Origin: Flavobacteriaceae bacterium
Lineage (GTDB): Bacteria > Bacteroidota > Bacteroidia > Flavobacteriales > Flavobacteriaceae
Length of the DNA stretch: 64,000 nt
Direction of reading: 5' to 3'
NCBI GenBank assembly: GCA_013214065.1
Contig: JABSPK010000003.1
Location: 124,001 to 188,000 of the forward strand
Shown here: positions 1 through 8,196 of the stretch, piece by piece
How the letters are laid out: each line of letters begins with the position of its first letter
How positions within the stretch are numbered: the first letter of the stretch is position 1
The notes under the pieces: generated by a model
What the model saw: only the letters and a program-made list of their open reading frames with translations
Databases searched by the model: none
What the model was told of the DNA's origin: nothing
Position numbers and translations under genes: made by a program

Positions 1-27
1 AAAAGCGCCAAACACGCAGCGGTAGGA

Positions 28-690
28 TCATAGGGCGATGTTTCCGTCGATGATGGTCAACTTTCGATCGGCCATATCGGCAAGGGTAGGGTTATGGGTC
101 ACGATGATGAAGGTTTGACCGAACTCATCCCGCAGTTGGAAAAACAGACGATGCAAGTTTTCGGCACTTTCCGAATCAAGGTTTCCACTGGGTTCGTCGG
201 CAAAAATCACAGAAGGCTTGTTGATTAAGGCCCGCGCAACGGCCACCCGTTGTTGTTCTCCGCCTGAAAGTTCTGAAGGCTTGTGATCGTACCGGTCCGA
301 AAGACCCAGAAAATCGAGTAATCTTTTGGCCTCGGTTTCCGCCTCGTTTTTTGTCGTTCCCTTGATAAAAGCGGGGATGCACACATTTTCAAGTGCCGTA
401 AACTCGGGTAGGAGTTGGTGGAATTGGAAAATAAATCCGACCTGCTCATTTCGGAACCGGGCAAGCTGTTTGTCGTTCAAGCCGGTGACCCGGATGCCAT
501 TGATGTCCAATTCCGCTGCACCGACATTACTGGGCGTGTCCAACGTGCCCAACAATTGCAAAAGTGTCGTTTTGCCGGCCCCTGATGGACCGACAATGGC
601 CACGACTTCGCCTTTATCGATGTTTAGACTGACCCCTTTCAAGACCTTGAGGTCGCCATAATTTTTTTCAAGTTGTTTCGCTTGGATCAT
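28..690 (-). CDS. ABC transporter ATPase, LolD/MacB type
   Basis: A 220-residue nucleotide-binding subunit of an ABC transporter. Walker A (GPSGAGKTT, residues 34-42), the signature LSGGEQQR, Walker B ending [12 protein letters not shown] and the switch His in THNP are all intact, so it should hydrolyse ATP. The [10 protein letters not shown] wording and the length fit the LolD/MacB/FtsE group, which powers lipoprotein release or periplasmic mechanotransmission. The ATG at 688-690 is used because the reading frame upstream (to 762) does not look like ABC sequence. No permease is adjacent inside the window; a partner could lie beyond the left edge, or be encoded elsewhere as is common for LolD-like subunits in Bacteroidota. 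The exact substrate cannot be told. Confidence 0.9.
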   Translation of the reverse strand: MIQAKQLEKNYGDLKVLKGVSLNIDKGEVVAIVGPSGAGKTTLLQLLGTLDTPSNVGAAELDINGIRVTGLNDKQLARFRNEQVGFIFQFHQLLPEFTALENVCIPAFIKGTTKNEAETEAKRLLDFLGLSDRYDHKPSELSGGEQQRVAVARALINKPSVIFADEPSGNLDSESAENLHRLFFQLRDEFGQTFIIVTHNPTLADMADRKLTIIDGNIAL

Positions 691-843
691 GGGTAATAAT
701 TCAAGTTGAAAGTACGCATTCGGATCCACCCCACAAAAAACCGGCTTTAAAAAGGAATCCAAAACTTTTACGACTATTAAGCATACGTTAAAAAGCAGTG
801 ATCCTTTTGGAATATCAAAAAAAATGTTGAACTTTTACCATAA

Positions 844-1407
844 ATGAATAAACAAAATATGGACGATTTTAAAACTGCCATTTTCGCCAATGGATGTTTT
901 TGGTGTACCGAAGCCGTTTTCCAGCGCATTAAAGGCGTGCACGATGTGACTTCTGGATATACTGGAGGTCATATCAAAAATCCGGCCTATCGTGAGGTTT
1001 GTAGCGGCCGAACGGGCCATGCGGAAGCCATTCGAATCGAATTCGACCCGGAGGAAGTAACCTTTTCCGAATTGCTGGAGGTCTTCTTTGCCACCCATGA
1101 CCCGACGACTTTAAACCGTCAAGGCAACGATGTAGGAACCCAATACCGCAGTGAGATTTTCTACACTTCGGAACAGCAACGAGTAGAAGCGGAAGAATTT
1201 ATTGCCTTGTTGGAGGAGAAAAGGGTTTTCGCCTCACCCATCGTTACAGCGATATCGCCCGAAGCGCACTTTTATGAGGCCGAAGACGCACATCACAACT
1301 ACTACAATGAGAATCGTTCGCAACCGTATTGTCAAATCATTATCGATCCAAAGATCAATAAGTTGAGTAAATATTATGCAAATAAGTTGAACACGGTCAC
1401 CACCTGA
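844..1407 (+). CDS. msrA: Peptide-methionine (S)-S-oxide reductase MsrA
   Basis: A 187-residue cytoplasmic repair enzyme that reduces methionine-S-sulfoxide in proteins and free methionine. The catalytic motif GCFWC is at residues 17-21, with Cys18 the nucleophile; a Cys near residue 169 (QPYCQ) is a likely resolving residue. The GYTGG and TGHAE motifs typical of MsrA are present. The length is normal. A second in-frame ATG at codon 6 is an alternative start. The gene stands alone, divergent from the LolD-type ATPase, and has no fused MsrB domain. Confidence 0.95.
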   Translation: MNKQNMDDFKTAIFANGCFWCTEAVFQRIKGVHDVTSGYTGGHIKNPAYREVCSGRTGHAEAIRIEFDPEEVTFSELLEVFFATHDPTTLNRQGNDVGTQYRSEIFYTSEQQRVEAEEFIALLEEKRVFASPIVTAISPEAHFYEAEDAHHNYYNENRSQPYCQIIIDPKINKLSKYYANKLNTVTT

Positions 1408-1521
1408 CAAGGTGTTGGTTATGAAAGGAATGTGAAGGGGGGGCTATAGGGTTCCTCTTTTTTTTGTTGGAAATTGAACGGCCATCCGGTTTAGTTTGCG
1501 GTTTTTGATTATTTTTCAATC

Positions 1522-1818
1522 ATGTCAGTGAAGAAAGATAAACGCGTCAAATACTTACTACTGGGATTGTTACTCGATTTGATCGGGATGTCTTCCTTGC
1601 TCATTCCGGGAATAGGCGATTTCCTGGATGTAATCTGGGCACCCATTGCCGGGTGGTTGATGACCCGGATGTATAAGGGAAGGATCGGTCAAGCCGCAGG
1701 GGTCGTTACCTTTATTGAGGAATTGGTGCCGGGCCTCGATATTATCCCCACCTTTACCATCATGTGGGTCTACACCTACCTCTTATCCGGAAAGAAGGCG
1801 AAGACTACCAACGGGTGA
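1522..1818 (+). CDS. Small membrane protein, function unknown
   Basis: A 98-residue protein with a basic start (SVKKDKRVK) and about three hydrophobic stretches, roughly residues 10-29, 33-48 and 74-92. The motif LIPGIGDFLD followed by a basic WLMTRMYKG segment and EELVPGLDIIPTFT resembles conserved small membrane proteins of flavobacteria, but I cannot assign a named family. It stands alone between msrA and the phosphatase operon. It is probably a real gene from its clean start, coding-like composition and lack of a competing frame. Confidence 0.7.
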   Translation: MSVKKDKRVKYLLLGLLLDLIGMSSLLIPGIGDFLDVIWAPIAGWLMTRMYKGRIGQAAGVVTFIEELVPGLDIIPTFTIMWVYTYLLSGKKAKTTNG

Positions 1819-1927
1819 TCCTCCCATGGCTTCGAAATAGCAACTTTTTCGAAACGTTTTCTTTTTTTATTCGCTTATTTATTGGTTACCTTAGCTTGCA
1901 AACACATTTTTACCAAAAACACCATAC

Positions 1928-3262
1928 ATGAAAAATTACCTACTGCTCGCCGCAGTAATTTGCCTCAATTGGTCTAGCCTTGTCGGGCAAGATGTATTGC
2001 AATCAGGGCCGATGGTCGGGTATTCGACCATGCGCGAAGTACTCCTATGGGCCCAAACGACCGAACAGGCCGAGGTGCATTTCGAATATTTCGATAAAGA
2101 AGACCCCGACCAGCGATTCAAAACCGAACCGGTTACCACCGAATCGGACAATGCCTTTGTGGCCCGCTCGATTGCCGATAAGATCCTACCCGGAAAAACA
2201 TACGGTTATGAATTGTTCATAAACGGCGTACGTATCGAACGTGGTTATCCGATGGATTTCCAATCCCAGACGTTATGGCAGTGGCGTACCATCCCCCCTG
2301 AAATCCGGTTTGCCGTTGGCAGTTGTAACTATGTGAACGAAGAACGGTTCGACCGACCGGGCACGCCTTATGGCAGTGAGCATGAGATCTTCGGGGCGAT
2401 ACACGAAAAAAATCCGGATTTTATGTTGTGGTTGGGCGATAACACCTACCTCAGGGAAGCGGACTGGAATTCGCGCACCGGGTTCCTACATCGGTATACG
2501 CATACCCGTTCGTTGCCTGAAATGCAGCCGTTGTTGGCTTCGACCCATCACTACGCGATTTGGGACGATCACGATTTCGGACCCAATAATGCCGATGGTA
2601 GTTTTTGGCTGAAGGATACGGCATCGGAAATATTCAAGTTGTTTTGGGCCAACCCGAATTTCGATGTAATCGGAAAGGGGGGTATCACCGGGGTTTTTCA
2701 ATGGGGAGACCTTGACTTTTTCTTACTTGATAATAGGTATTACCGAACGTCGAATGAAAATTTCGCCGCCGAACGCGAACTTTTGGGCAAAGCACAGATT
2801 GATTGGCTGATCAATGCGTTGGCATCAAGCAACGCCCCGTTCAAATTCATCGCCATAGGCGGACAGGTCATTAGCACCGAGGCCATGCACGAGAACTATG
2901 CGACCTTTCCGACCGAACAGCGTTACCTGCTCGAAAAGATCAGGGAAGCTCGAATCGAGGGGGTCATTTTTCTTGATGGCGACCGACACCATACCGGGTT
3001 GAGCCGCATGCAGGAAAGCGATAGGGTGTATCCCATTTACGATTTGACCTGTTCTTCCTTAACCGCGGGTGCCCATGACAATATGGAAGAACGCAACCAA
3101 TACCGCTTGGAAGAAACCCTGTATGGGAAGCACAATTTCGGAATCTTAACGGTAAAAGGGCCCAGGACCGATCGGGTGTTGACCATGGCCATCCATGACA
3201 AGGATGGAGAGGTGGTTTGGACCAAGGACATCCGTGCACGGGATTTACGCTATAAAAGATAA
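1928..3262 (+). CDS. PhoD-family alkaline phosphatase/phosphodiesterase
   Basis: A 444-residue exported metallophosphatase. An N-terminal signal peptide of about 20 residues ends near SLVGQ. An N-terminal beta domain (about 25-125) precedes the PhoD-like catalytic domain, with GSCNYVNEERFD, FMLWLGDNTYLR, AIWDDHDFGPN and FLDGDRHHTGLS supplying the Asp, Asn and His metal ligands expected for the family. PhoD enzymes release phosphate from phosphodiesters or monoesters in the periplasm or outside the cell. The aspartoacylase-like gene starts three bases after its stop codon, so the two are almost certainly cotranscribed. The true substrate is not known from sequence. Confidence 0.88.
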   Translation: MKNYLLLAAVICLNWSSLVGQDVLQSGPMVGYSTMREVLLWAQTTEQAEVHFEYFDKEDPDQRFKTEPVTTESDNAFVARSIADKILPGKTYGYELFINGVRIERGYPMDFQSQTLWQWRTIPPEIRFAVGSCNYVNEERFDRPGTPYGSEHEIFGAIHEKNPDFMLWLGDNTYLREADWNSRTGFLHRYTHTRSLPEMQPLLASTHHYAIWDDHDFGPNNADGSFWLKDTASEIFKLFWANPNFDVIGKGGITGVFQWGDLDFFLLDNRYYRTSNENFAAERELLGKAQIDWLINALASSNAPFKFIAIGGQVISTEAMHENYATFPTEQRYLLEKIREARIEGVIFLDGDRHHTGLSRMQESDRVYPIYDLTCSSLTAGAHDNMEERNQYRLEETLYGKHNFGILTVKGPRTDRVLTMAIHDKDGEVVWTKDIRARDLRYKR

Positions 3263-3265
3263 AAA

Positions 3266-4321
3266 ATGACGATTATAAAACGTAACCTAGTATCGGGTTT
3301 TGTAGGCTTTTTAGCGTACACGCTGGGCGCACAAACACCCATGGAAGACCTGATCTTAAATACTTCACCTCCCGGTAAAACAAGCTTTAAGTTGGAGGCT
3401 TCCGATAACCAAGGCAATTCAGGATACCTGCCAGTGGTGGTCGTCAAGGGCAGTGCCCCTGGCCCCGTGTTCAGTATTGTGGCCGGTGTCCATGGTTACG
3501 AATATCCTCCGATAATCGCCACACAGGAACTTTTAGCGGAAATAGACGCCACACGATTGAAGGGCACCTTGATCATCGTACCAATTGCCAACCGGGCCTC
3601 CTTTTTTGGGCGCGAGCCTTTTAGGAATCCGCAAGACGGTGTGAATTTGAACAATGCATTCCCCGGCGATGCTGAAGGCACCATTACCCAGCGTTTGGCT
3701 GACATCATCACCCGCAAGATCATTCCGCATAGTACCGTTTTTCTGGATATCCATGGCGGCGATGCTTGTGAAGATTTGATTCCGTTCGTATGCTATTACA
3801 ACAATACTGAACAAGGCGATAATACGGCGGTTGCCAAACGCCTGTCCGATACTGCCGGCTTCCCTTATGTGGTTTCCTATCCGTATACCATCAAAGCGAC
3901 CGACCCGGCCAAGTATGCTTTTAAACAAGCCGTACGGGATGGGAAGATCGCATTGAGTATCGAAGGTGGAAAATTAGGGAATGTGGAGGAAGAGGTGGTT
4001 GCACTTATAAAAAAAGGGGTGTATCGCATGCTCGCCGGGATGGGGATGTGGGAGCTTGAGGCCATGGAAGAAACAGTGCCTATCCAATTGAATTCACAGA
4101 CCTATGTGCGTTCGAAGGTAACGGGCATTTTCCATACCAAGATGAAGGCCGGTGATGCCGTAAAAAAAGACGAATTGCTTGGTTATGCTACCGACGAGTT
4201 CGGTAACCGTTTGGAAGAATACCGCGCCCCGAATGATGGGATCATCCTATACCATTTGGCCACCCCGCCGATCAACAAAGGGGAGACGGTAGCTTGTGTA
4301 AGTATCTTCAAGGAAGAATAG
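3266..4321 (+). CDS. Succinylglutamate desuccinylase/aspartoacylase family hydrolase
   Basis: A 351-residue zinc-dependent deacylase of the AstE/AspA family (M14-like fold). Zinc ligands are visible as His76 and Glu79 in GVHGYEYPP and His163 in DIHGGD. NLNNAFPGD corresponds to the family NLNRxFPG motif, though with Asn in place of the usual Arg. A hydrophobic start ending near LGAQ suggests export, so it may act in the periplasm rather than on cytosolic N-acyl amino acids. The C-terminal 90 residues form the usual biotinyl-like beta domain (GIFHTKMKAGDAVKKDELLG). It lies three bases downstream of the PhoD-like phosphatase. Substrate unknown. Confidence 0.85.
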   Translation: MTIIKRNLVSGFVGFLAYTLGAQTPMEDLILNTSPPGKTSFKLEASDNQGNSGYLPVVVVKGSAPGPVFSIVAGVHGYEYPPIIATQELLAEIDATRLKGTLIIVPIANRASFFGREPFRNPQDGVNLNNAFPGDAEGTITQRLADIITRKIIPHSTVFLDIHGGDACEDLIPFVCYYNNTEQGDNTAVAKRLSDTAGFPYVVSYPYTIKATDPAKYAFKQAVRDGKIALSIEGGKLGNVEEEVVALIKKGVYRMLAGMGMWELEAMEETVPIQLNSQTYVRSKVTGIFHTKMKAGDAVKKDELLGYATDEFGNRLEEYRAPNDGIILYHLATPPINKGETVACVSIFKEE

Positions 4322-4385
4322 CACAGCTCCTTCACACTGCGTTACCAAGGTTTTACGGATGGTTCTTTTGGGATTGATCTTGTCG

Positions 4386-5066
4386 TTAGGCGTTGCGACC
4401 GTCTTGGATCAACCCATAAAATTCATTACGTAGTTGTTCGTCTTCAAATGCACCACCGTATTCCACCGTGGTGGTAAAACTTTCCTTGTCTTTGATACCC
4501 CGTGAAGAAACACACAAATGCTTGGCGTGCACCACTACAATGACATCGTCGGTCTTCAAGGTTTCTTTGAGATCGTTTCGGATTTGAAGGCACAGCCGTT
4601 CCTGAACTTGTGGACGGTGGGCATAATAATCGACCAATCGATTGATTTTCGAAAGTCCGACCACTTTGTCTTTCGGAATATAGCCGATATGCGCCTTACC
4701 GACGATGGGTAAAAAGTGATGTTCGCAGGAAGAATCGATATTGATGTCCTGTTCGACCAATAGTTTGCGGTATCCGTATTTGTTCTCAAAGGTCGATACC
4801 TTCGGCCTGTTGCTGGGGTCCAACCCATAGAACAGTTCTTTTACATACATCTTGGCGAAGCGATAGGGGGTGCCTGATAGACTGTCGTCGTCCATATCTA
4901 GACCCAAGGTCTCCATGATTTTTCCAAAGTGGTGTTGGATCTTTTCTATTTTTTCTTGGTCGCTTAGTTCAAAGGCATCGGCCCGCATCGGGGTGTCGAC
5001 CGAAGTCGATACATGCTCGTCACCAAGCGCTTCGATTTCTTCTATATTCATTTTGGACGTTCGCAT
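4386..5066 (-). CDS. folE: GTP cyclohydrolase I
   Basis: A 226-residue enzyme that converts GTP to 7,8-dihydroneopterin triphosphate, the first step of tetrahydrofolate and pterin synthesis. Zinc-site residues appear in CEHHFLPIVG and in HLCVSSRG, and the conserved QERLC helix is present. The start at 5066 overlaps the stop of the upstream MerC gene (TAATG), which favours translational coupling; an ATG at 5051 gives the family-typical N-terminus MNIEEIEALG and is an equal alternative. The position in a MerC operon behind a Zur-like operator (5535-5557) suggests zinc-responsive expression. This is notable because FolE itself needs zinc, while it is usually the zinc-independent FolE2 that is Zur controlled. 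Confidence 0.93.
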   Translation of the reverse strand: MRTSKMNIEEIEALGDEHVSTSVDTPMRADAFELSDQEKIEKIQHHFGKIMETLGLDMDDDSLSGTPYRFAKMYVKELFYGLDPSNRPKVSTFENKYGYRKLLVEQDINIDSSCEHHFLPIVGKAHIGYIPKDKVVGLSKINRLVDYYAHRPQVQERLCLQIRNDLKETLKTDDVIVVVHAKHLCVSSRGIKDKESFTTTVEYGGAFEDEQLRNEFYGLIQDGRNA

Positions 5067-5488
5067 TACGATTCGATTTGTTCGGTGGCACAGCAATCGG
5101 CCTCGCCGCATTGACAGTATTTCCGATTGTAAAGGTGAAAAAAGATCAGGGCAAGTGTCGGTACGTAAATCGCTTCCTCCATCAGATGGTACCAACCCAT
5201 TTTCTCATTGAGTAGGATAAAGGCCAAAACGACCCAACTTCCCCACAACGCAACTTTCATCCAGGTTTTGGCACTGGTCTGTGCTGAGCGCCATACCGCC
5301 GCCAAGGATACGATTAAAAACAAGATATCCAAGGTGCCCCACCATTCCGGATGGGCTTCAGCGTGGCCCGCTATCTCCGCCTGTGCAACGAAAAGAAAAG
5401 GGGTGGCCAAACAATGGATCAGACACAAGGTACTTGCCGCAGCACCCAAAATGTTCGGTTTGGCCGTTAAACGCAGGGAACTCAACAT
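5066..5488 (-). CDS. MerC-domain membrane protein
   Basis: A 140-residue inner-membrane protein with about four transmembrane segments. CLIHC in the first segment (STLCLIHCLATPF) matches the metal-relay cysteines of MerC-type transporters, and a Cys-rich tail (KYCQCGEADCCATE) could bind metal in the cytoplasm. The start at 5488 is chosen because the -7 box at 5516-5523 lies downstream of the longer possible start at 5554. It is the first gene of a two-gene operon with folE and diverges from the His-rich ABC transporter. In flavobacteria MerC-domain proteins are, as I recall, often linked to Fur/Zur-family regulators. Zinc uptake or handling, rather than mercury resistance, is the likelier role; no other mer genes are nearby. 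Confidence 0.82.
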   Translation of the reverse strand: MLSSLRLTAKPNILGAAASTLCLIHCLATPFLFVAQAEIAGHAEAHPEWWGTLDILFLIVSLAAVWRSAQTSAKTWMKVALWGSWVVLAFILLNEKMGWYHLMEEAIYVPTLALIFFHLYNRKYCQCGEADCCATEQIES

Positions 5489-5515
5489 ATACGATGTGTT
5501 TTTACAATTGGAATG

Positions 5516-5523
5516 CAAAAATA
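5516..5523 (-). promoter_or_regulatory. -7 box of the MerC-folE promoter
   Basis: Read on the minus strand this is TATTTTTG, a perfect match to the Bacteroidota -7 consensus TAnnTTTG. A TTG lies 17 bases further upstream inside the operator, supplying the -33 element. The predicted transcript starts near 5509, about 20 bases before the MerC ATG. Confidence 0.72.
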
Positions 5524-5534
5524 ATCCAAAAATT

Positions 5535-5557
5535 TTAACGCAACTTAGTCGCATTTA
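5535..5557. promoter_or_regulatory. Zur-like operator shared by two divergent operons
   Basis: An imperfect 23-base palindrome with arms TTAACGCAACT and AGTCGCATTTA around one central T; 8 of 11 arm positions pair. It shares the core GCAACTTAGT with the perfect palindrome at 16683-16705 before the CobW gene. Its centre is 23 bp from the minus-strand -7 box and 22 bp from the plus-strand -7 box (5568-5575), covering the -33 region of both, which is a repressor arrangement. Binding by a Fur-family zinc regulator is inferred from the genes it controls. Confidence 0.72.
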
Positions 5558-5567
5558 AAATTCTTCT

Positions 5568-5575
5568 TAATTTTG
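5568..5575 (+). promoter_or_regulatory. -7 box of the His-rich ABC transporter operon
   Basis: TAATTTTG matches TAnnTTTG. It ends only five bases before the ATG of the ATPase gene, so transcription would begin at or next to the start codon and the message may be leaderless. No clear TTG is seen at the expected -33 distance, where the operator lies. Confidence 0.6.
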
Positions 5576-5580
5576 TTCGC

Positions 5581-6216
5581 ATGGGATTCGCAGTACAATG
5601 TTCAGACCTCCAATTCGATTATGGTGCCACGCAGGCCTTTGATTTTCCGGATGTATCCTTGGCATCAGGTGAGCATCTTTTGATTTTAGGACCTTCAGGA
5701 GTGGGAAAAACCACTTTTCTCCATTTACTTTCTGGGATTTTACCCGCTAGTAGTGGTCAAATAGCCATTAATGGAATCGAAATTACCGAGCTGGGTCGAA
5801 AACGACTTGATGCTTTTCGAGGAGAGGAAATCGGATTGATTTTCCAACAATATCATTTTGTGAGGTCGTTGACCGTAGCCGAAAATCTACGCCTGCGCCA
5901 ACAGTTTCCGAAACAACGAGGTGATAAGGCATATTTGAAGGGCATCGCCGAGCGCTTGGGTCTGACCGACCATTTGAACAAGAATGTCAACCACTTAAGC
6001 CAAGGTCAACAGCAACGACTTGCCATCGGACTCGGGTTGATCCATAAACCCAAAGTGGTTTTCGCTGACGAGCCGACTTCGAATCTAGATGATGCGAACT
6101 GTGAAAAGGTCATTACCCTCTTAAAGGACGAGGCCGATCTTTGTGGTAGCAGTTTGGTCATTATAACCCATGACCACAGGGTCACCAAACATTTTCCAAA
6201 TCAGATCGTATTGTGA
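5581..6216 (+). CDS. ABC ATPase of a MacB-type, probably zinc-linked, transporter
   Basis: A 211-residue ABC ATPase with Walker A GPSGVGKTT (37-45), signature LSQGQQQRLAIG (a variant of LSGGQ), Walker B ending VVFADEPTSNLD and switch THDH. It belongs to the LolD/MacB group. Its stop overlaps the GTG start of the permease gene (GTGA), so the two subunits are translationally coupled. The operon sits behind the operator at 5535-5557 and divergent from MerC-folE. The gene order ATPase, FtsX-like permease, then small OB-like exported proteins recalls the ZrgABCDE zinc-uptake locus of Vibrio and the zinc-starvation-induced PA4063-PA4066 genes of Pseudomonas aeruginosa (from memory). It should energise movement or mechanical work at the inner membrane in response to zinc limitation. 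Confidence 0.88.
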   Translation: MGFAVQCSDLQFDYGATQAFDFPDVSLASGEHLLILGPSGVGKTTFLHLLSGILPASSGQIAINGIEITELGRKRLDAFRGEEIGLIFQQYHFVRSLTVAENLRLRQQFPKQRGDKAYLKGIAERLGLTDHLNKNVNHLSQGQQQRLAIGLGLIHKPKVVFADEPTSNLDDANCEKVITLLKDEADLCGSSLVIITHDHRVTKHFPNQIVL

Positions 6217-7766
6217 ATTTAGCGTATTTAGCATACCGAAACATGATCTCGAAACCGTTGAATATGGTTTTGAGTTTGCTCTTGCTGGTATTGAGCGTAT
6301 CCTTGGTCACGTTCATCCTCCAATTGAGCCAACAGCTGAACGGTCAAATGGACAAAAACATCGCTCCGGTCGACATGGTCGTAGGGGCCAAGGGCAGTCC
6401 CTTGCAATTGGTGCTTTCTTCCGTTTTACACATCGACGCCCCCACAGGAAACATTCCATTAAAGGAAGCCGAACCCTTGATGAAGCATCCATTCGTCAAA
6501 ACGGCTATACCAGTTTCCTATGGCGACAACTACAAAGGATACCGACTATTGGGCACTGATCCTTCTTATTTCGACGCTTATGGAGGAACCTTAGCCGAAG
6601 GTCGTCTTTTTAAAGAATCCTTTGAAGTGGTCGCTGGGCACCAGGTCGCCACCAAGTTAGGGTTGCAGCTAGGGGATACTTTCGTTGGTGCCCACGGGTT
6701 AGCTGCAGAGTCTATCGATATCCATGATGACAAGCCCTACACCGTAGTAGGAATTTTGAATCCTTCTTCGACGGTGTTGGATCAGTTGCTCATATCGAAT
6801 TTGGCCAGTGTCTGGGAAGCCCATGACCACGGACATGAAGACCATGGTGATGAAGCAGCCCATGATCATGGGGACCATGACCACGAAGGACACGAACATG
6901 GCGATGAGGCCGAACATGAACATGATGACCACGATCACGAAGGACATGATCACGAAGCGCATGACCATGAAGGGCACGAACATGTCGACCACGATCACGA
7001 AGGACACGACCATGTTGACCACGATCACGAAGCACATGTCCACAACGACCACGAAGGACACGATCATAGCGATGAAGCCGAACATGACCATGACGACCAT
7101 GATCACGAAGCACATGACCATGAAGGGCACGACCACGAAGGGCATGATGATGAAGGGCACGACCACGAAGGGCATGACCATAATAATGACGCTGAAGAAG
7201 CTCATGATCATATGGAAGAAGACTTGGAAATCACCTCCTTATTGATCAAATTCAAAAACCCCATGGCTTTGGTACAAATGCCGCGTTCCATCAATGAGAA
7301 TACCAACATGCAGGCAGCATTACCTGGTTTCGAAATCCAACGCTTGACAGGCCTTTTGGGTTCTGGCGTCAAGACTATCAACGGTATCGCTTTGGCGATT
7401 TTGTTCGTTTCTGGCTTTAGTATTTTCATCAGTTTGTTAAAAACGATCCGTGAGAGACGACAAGAACTCGCATTGCTACGGACTTATGGACTTGGAAACC
7501 GTAAATTGCTGTATCTTGTTCTCTTCGAAGGACTGTTTTTGGCGGTTCTGGGCTTCGTTTCAGGGTGGCTTTTGGGTAGATTGGCATTAAAATTGGTGTC
7601 GAACTATATGATCGCGACCTATGGGTACGCCCTTGAAATCAATGGCCCTGACCTTTCGGAACTTTGGTTCTTCGTTGCGACCTTGTTGATTTCAGGCCTG
7701 GCCGTTTTGTTGGCGTCGACCTCGATTTTTAAATTGGACATTTCAAAAGTATTGGCAAATGAATAA
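6213..7766 (+). CDS. FtsX/MacB-like permease with a giant His-rich periplasmic insert
   Basis: A 517-residue permease starting at a GTG that overlaps the ATPase stop. One N-terminal transmembrane helix (about 17-38) is followed by a MacB-type periplasmic domain (about 40-390) and an FtsX C-terminal domain with three helices (about 393-412, 430-465, 480-505), including the conserved RERRQELALLRTYG coupling helix. Residues 204-333 are an insert made almost only of His, Asp, Glu and Gly, with about 46 His in 130 residues, in repeats such as HDHEGHDHE. Such stretches bind zinc, nickel or cobalt in other transporters. The insert should lie in the periplasm, replacing a separate His-rich binding protein. 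I infer a zinc collection or release role. Confidence 0.88.
   Translation: MNLAYLAYRNMISKPLNMVLSLLLLVLSVSLVTFILQLSQQLNGQMDKNIAPVDMVVGAKGSPLQLVLSSVLHIDAPTGNIPLKEAEPLMKHPFVKTAIPVSYGDNYKGYRLLGTDPSYFDAYGGTLAEGRLFKESFEVVAGHQVATKLGLQLGDTFVGAHGLAAESIDIHDDKPYTVVGILNPSSTVLDQLLISNLASVWEAHDHGHEDHGDEAAHDHGDHDHEGHEHGDEAEHEHDDHDHEGHDHEAHDHEGHEHVDHDHEGHDHVDHDHEAHVHNDHEGHDHSDEAEHDHDDHDHEAHDHEGHDHEGHDDEGHDHEGHDHNNDAEEAHDHMEEDLEITSLLIKFKNPMALVQMPRSINENTNMQAALPGFEIQRLTGLLGSGVKTINGIALAILFVSGFSIFISLLKTIRERRQELALLRTYGLGNRKLLYLVLFEGLFLAVLGFVSGWLLGRLALKLVSNYMIATYGYALEINGPDLSELWFFVATLLISGLAVLLASTSIFKLDISKVLANE
6822..7211 (+). repeat. Tandem His-rich coding repeat
   Basis: A degenerate tandem array of short units such as CACGAAGGACACGAC and GACCACGATCACGAA, encoding H-D-H-E-G-like units in frame inside the permease gene. 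Units vary at third codon positions and by small in-frame changes, so the array is expected to change length by slippage or recombination. Long open frames in other phases here (for example on the minus strand) are by-products of this composition and not genes. Confidence 0.85.
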
Positions 7767-8196
7767 AATAATGGTACTGGTATTGGTGCTAATAGGCTTC
7801 GCCAAAGCCCATGGGCAGGTTGACTTGACCTGGTCCGATTTTGCCGACATCACCTATGAACCGGAATATAACGAGAAGTACGATGTACACTTCCTCAAAC
7901 CAAATTTTGGTAAGAGAATAAAAACCTTTAATGGCAAGAAGATTCGGATTACCGGATATTTTTTGGATATTACGGGTTCAGGAGAAATATTTTTAATTTC
8001 TGCCAACCCGATGGCCACTTGTTTTTTCTGCGGGGCGGCAGGGCCTGAGAGTATCATTGAGGTCGATTTCAAGGACTTTCCTTCGTTCAAGACCGACCAG
8101 GTCATTCGGGCCACAGGCATTCTTGAGTTGAATCGGGACGATGTCGACCAAATGACCTACATACTCCGCCAGGCGAGCGCGAAATTGATTCAATAG
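7759..8196 (+). CDS. Exported small protein with CFFC motif (first paralogue)
   Basis: A 145-residue protein with a signal peptide of about 20 residues (ends near KAHGQ). The core reads GKKIRITGYFLDI then FLISANPMATCFFCG and GPESIIEVDF, suggesting a small beta-barrel (OB-like) fold carrying a CxxC pair. It resembles the pattern of DUF3299 proteins, which accompany Zrg-type zinc transporters, but the resemblance is from memory and remote. The ATG lies eight bases inside the permease gene, so it is translated from the same message. CxxC could bind zinc or be a redox pair. It is followed without a gap by a paralogue of the same length. Confidence 0.8.
   Translation: MNKIMVLVLVLIGFAKAHGQVDLTWSDFADITYEPEYNEKYDVHFLKPNFGKRIKTFNGKKIRITGYFLDITGSGEIFLISANPMATCFFCGAAGPESIIEVDFKDFPSFKTDQVIRATGILELNRDDVDQMTYILRQASAKLIQ

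Noticed and set aside
5066-5554. Mercury resistance operon
   Set aside because: Only a MerC-domain gene is present, with no merA, merT, merP or merR; the operator and neighbours point to zinc.
6822-7211. CRISPR array
   Set aside because: The repeated DNA is in frame, has no unique spacers of constant length, and encodes a His-rich domain; no cas genes are present.
6699-7245. Long minus-strand and shifted plus-strand frames over the His-rich repeat (170, 107 and 145 codons)
   Set aside because: They are mirror images of the low-complexity CAC/GAC/GAA repeat and encode Val/Met-, Arg/His- or Thr/Met-rich strings with no start signal; the permease frame is supported by domains on both sides.
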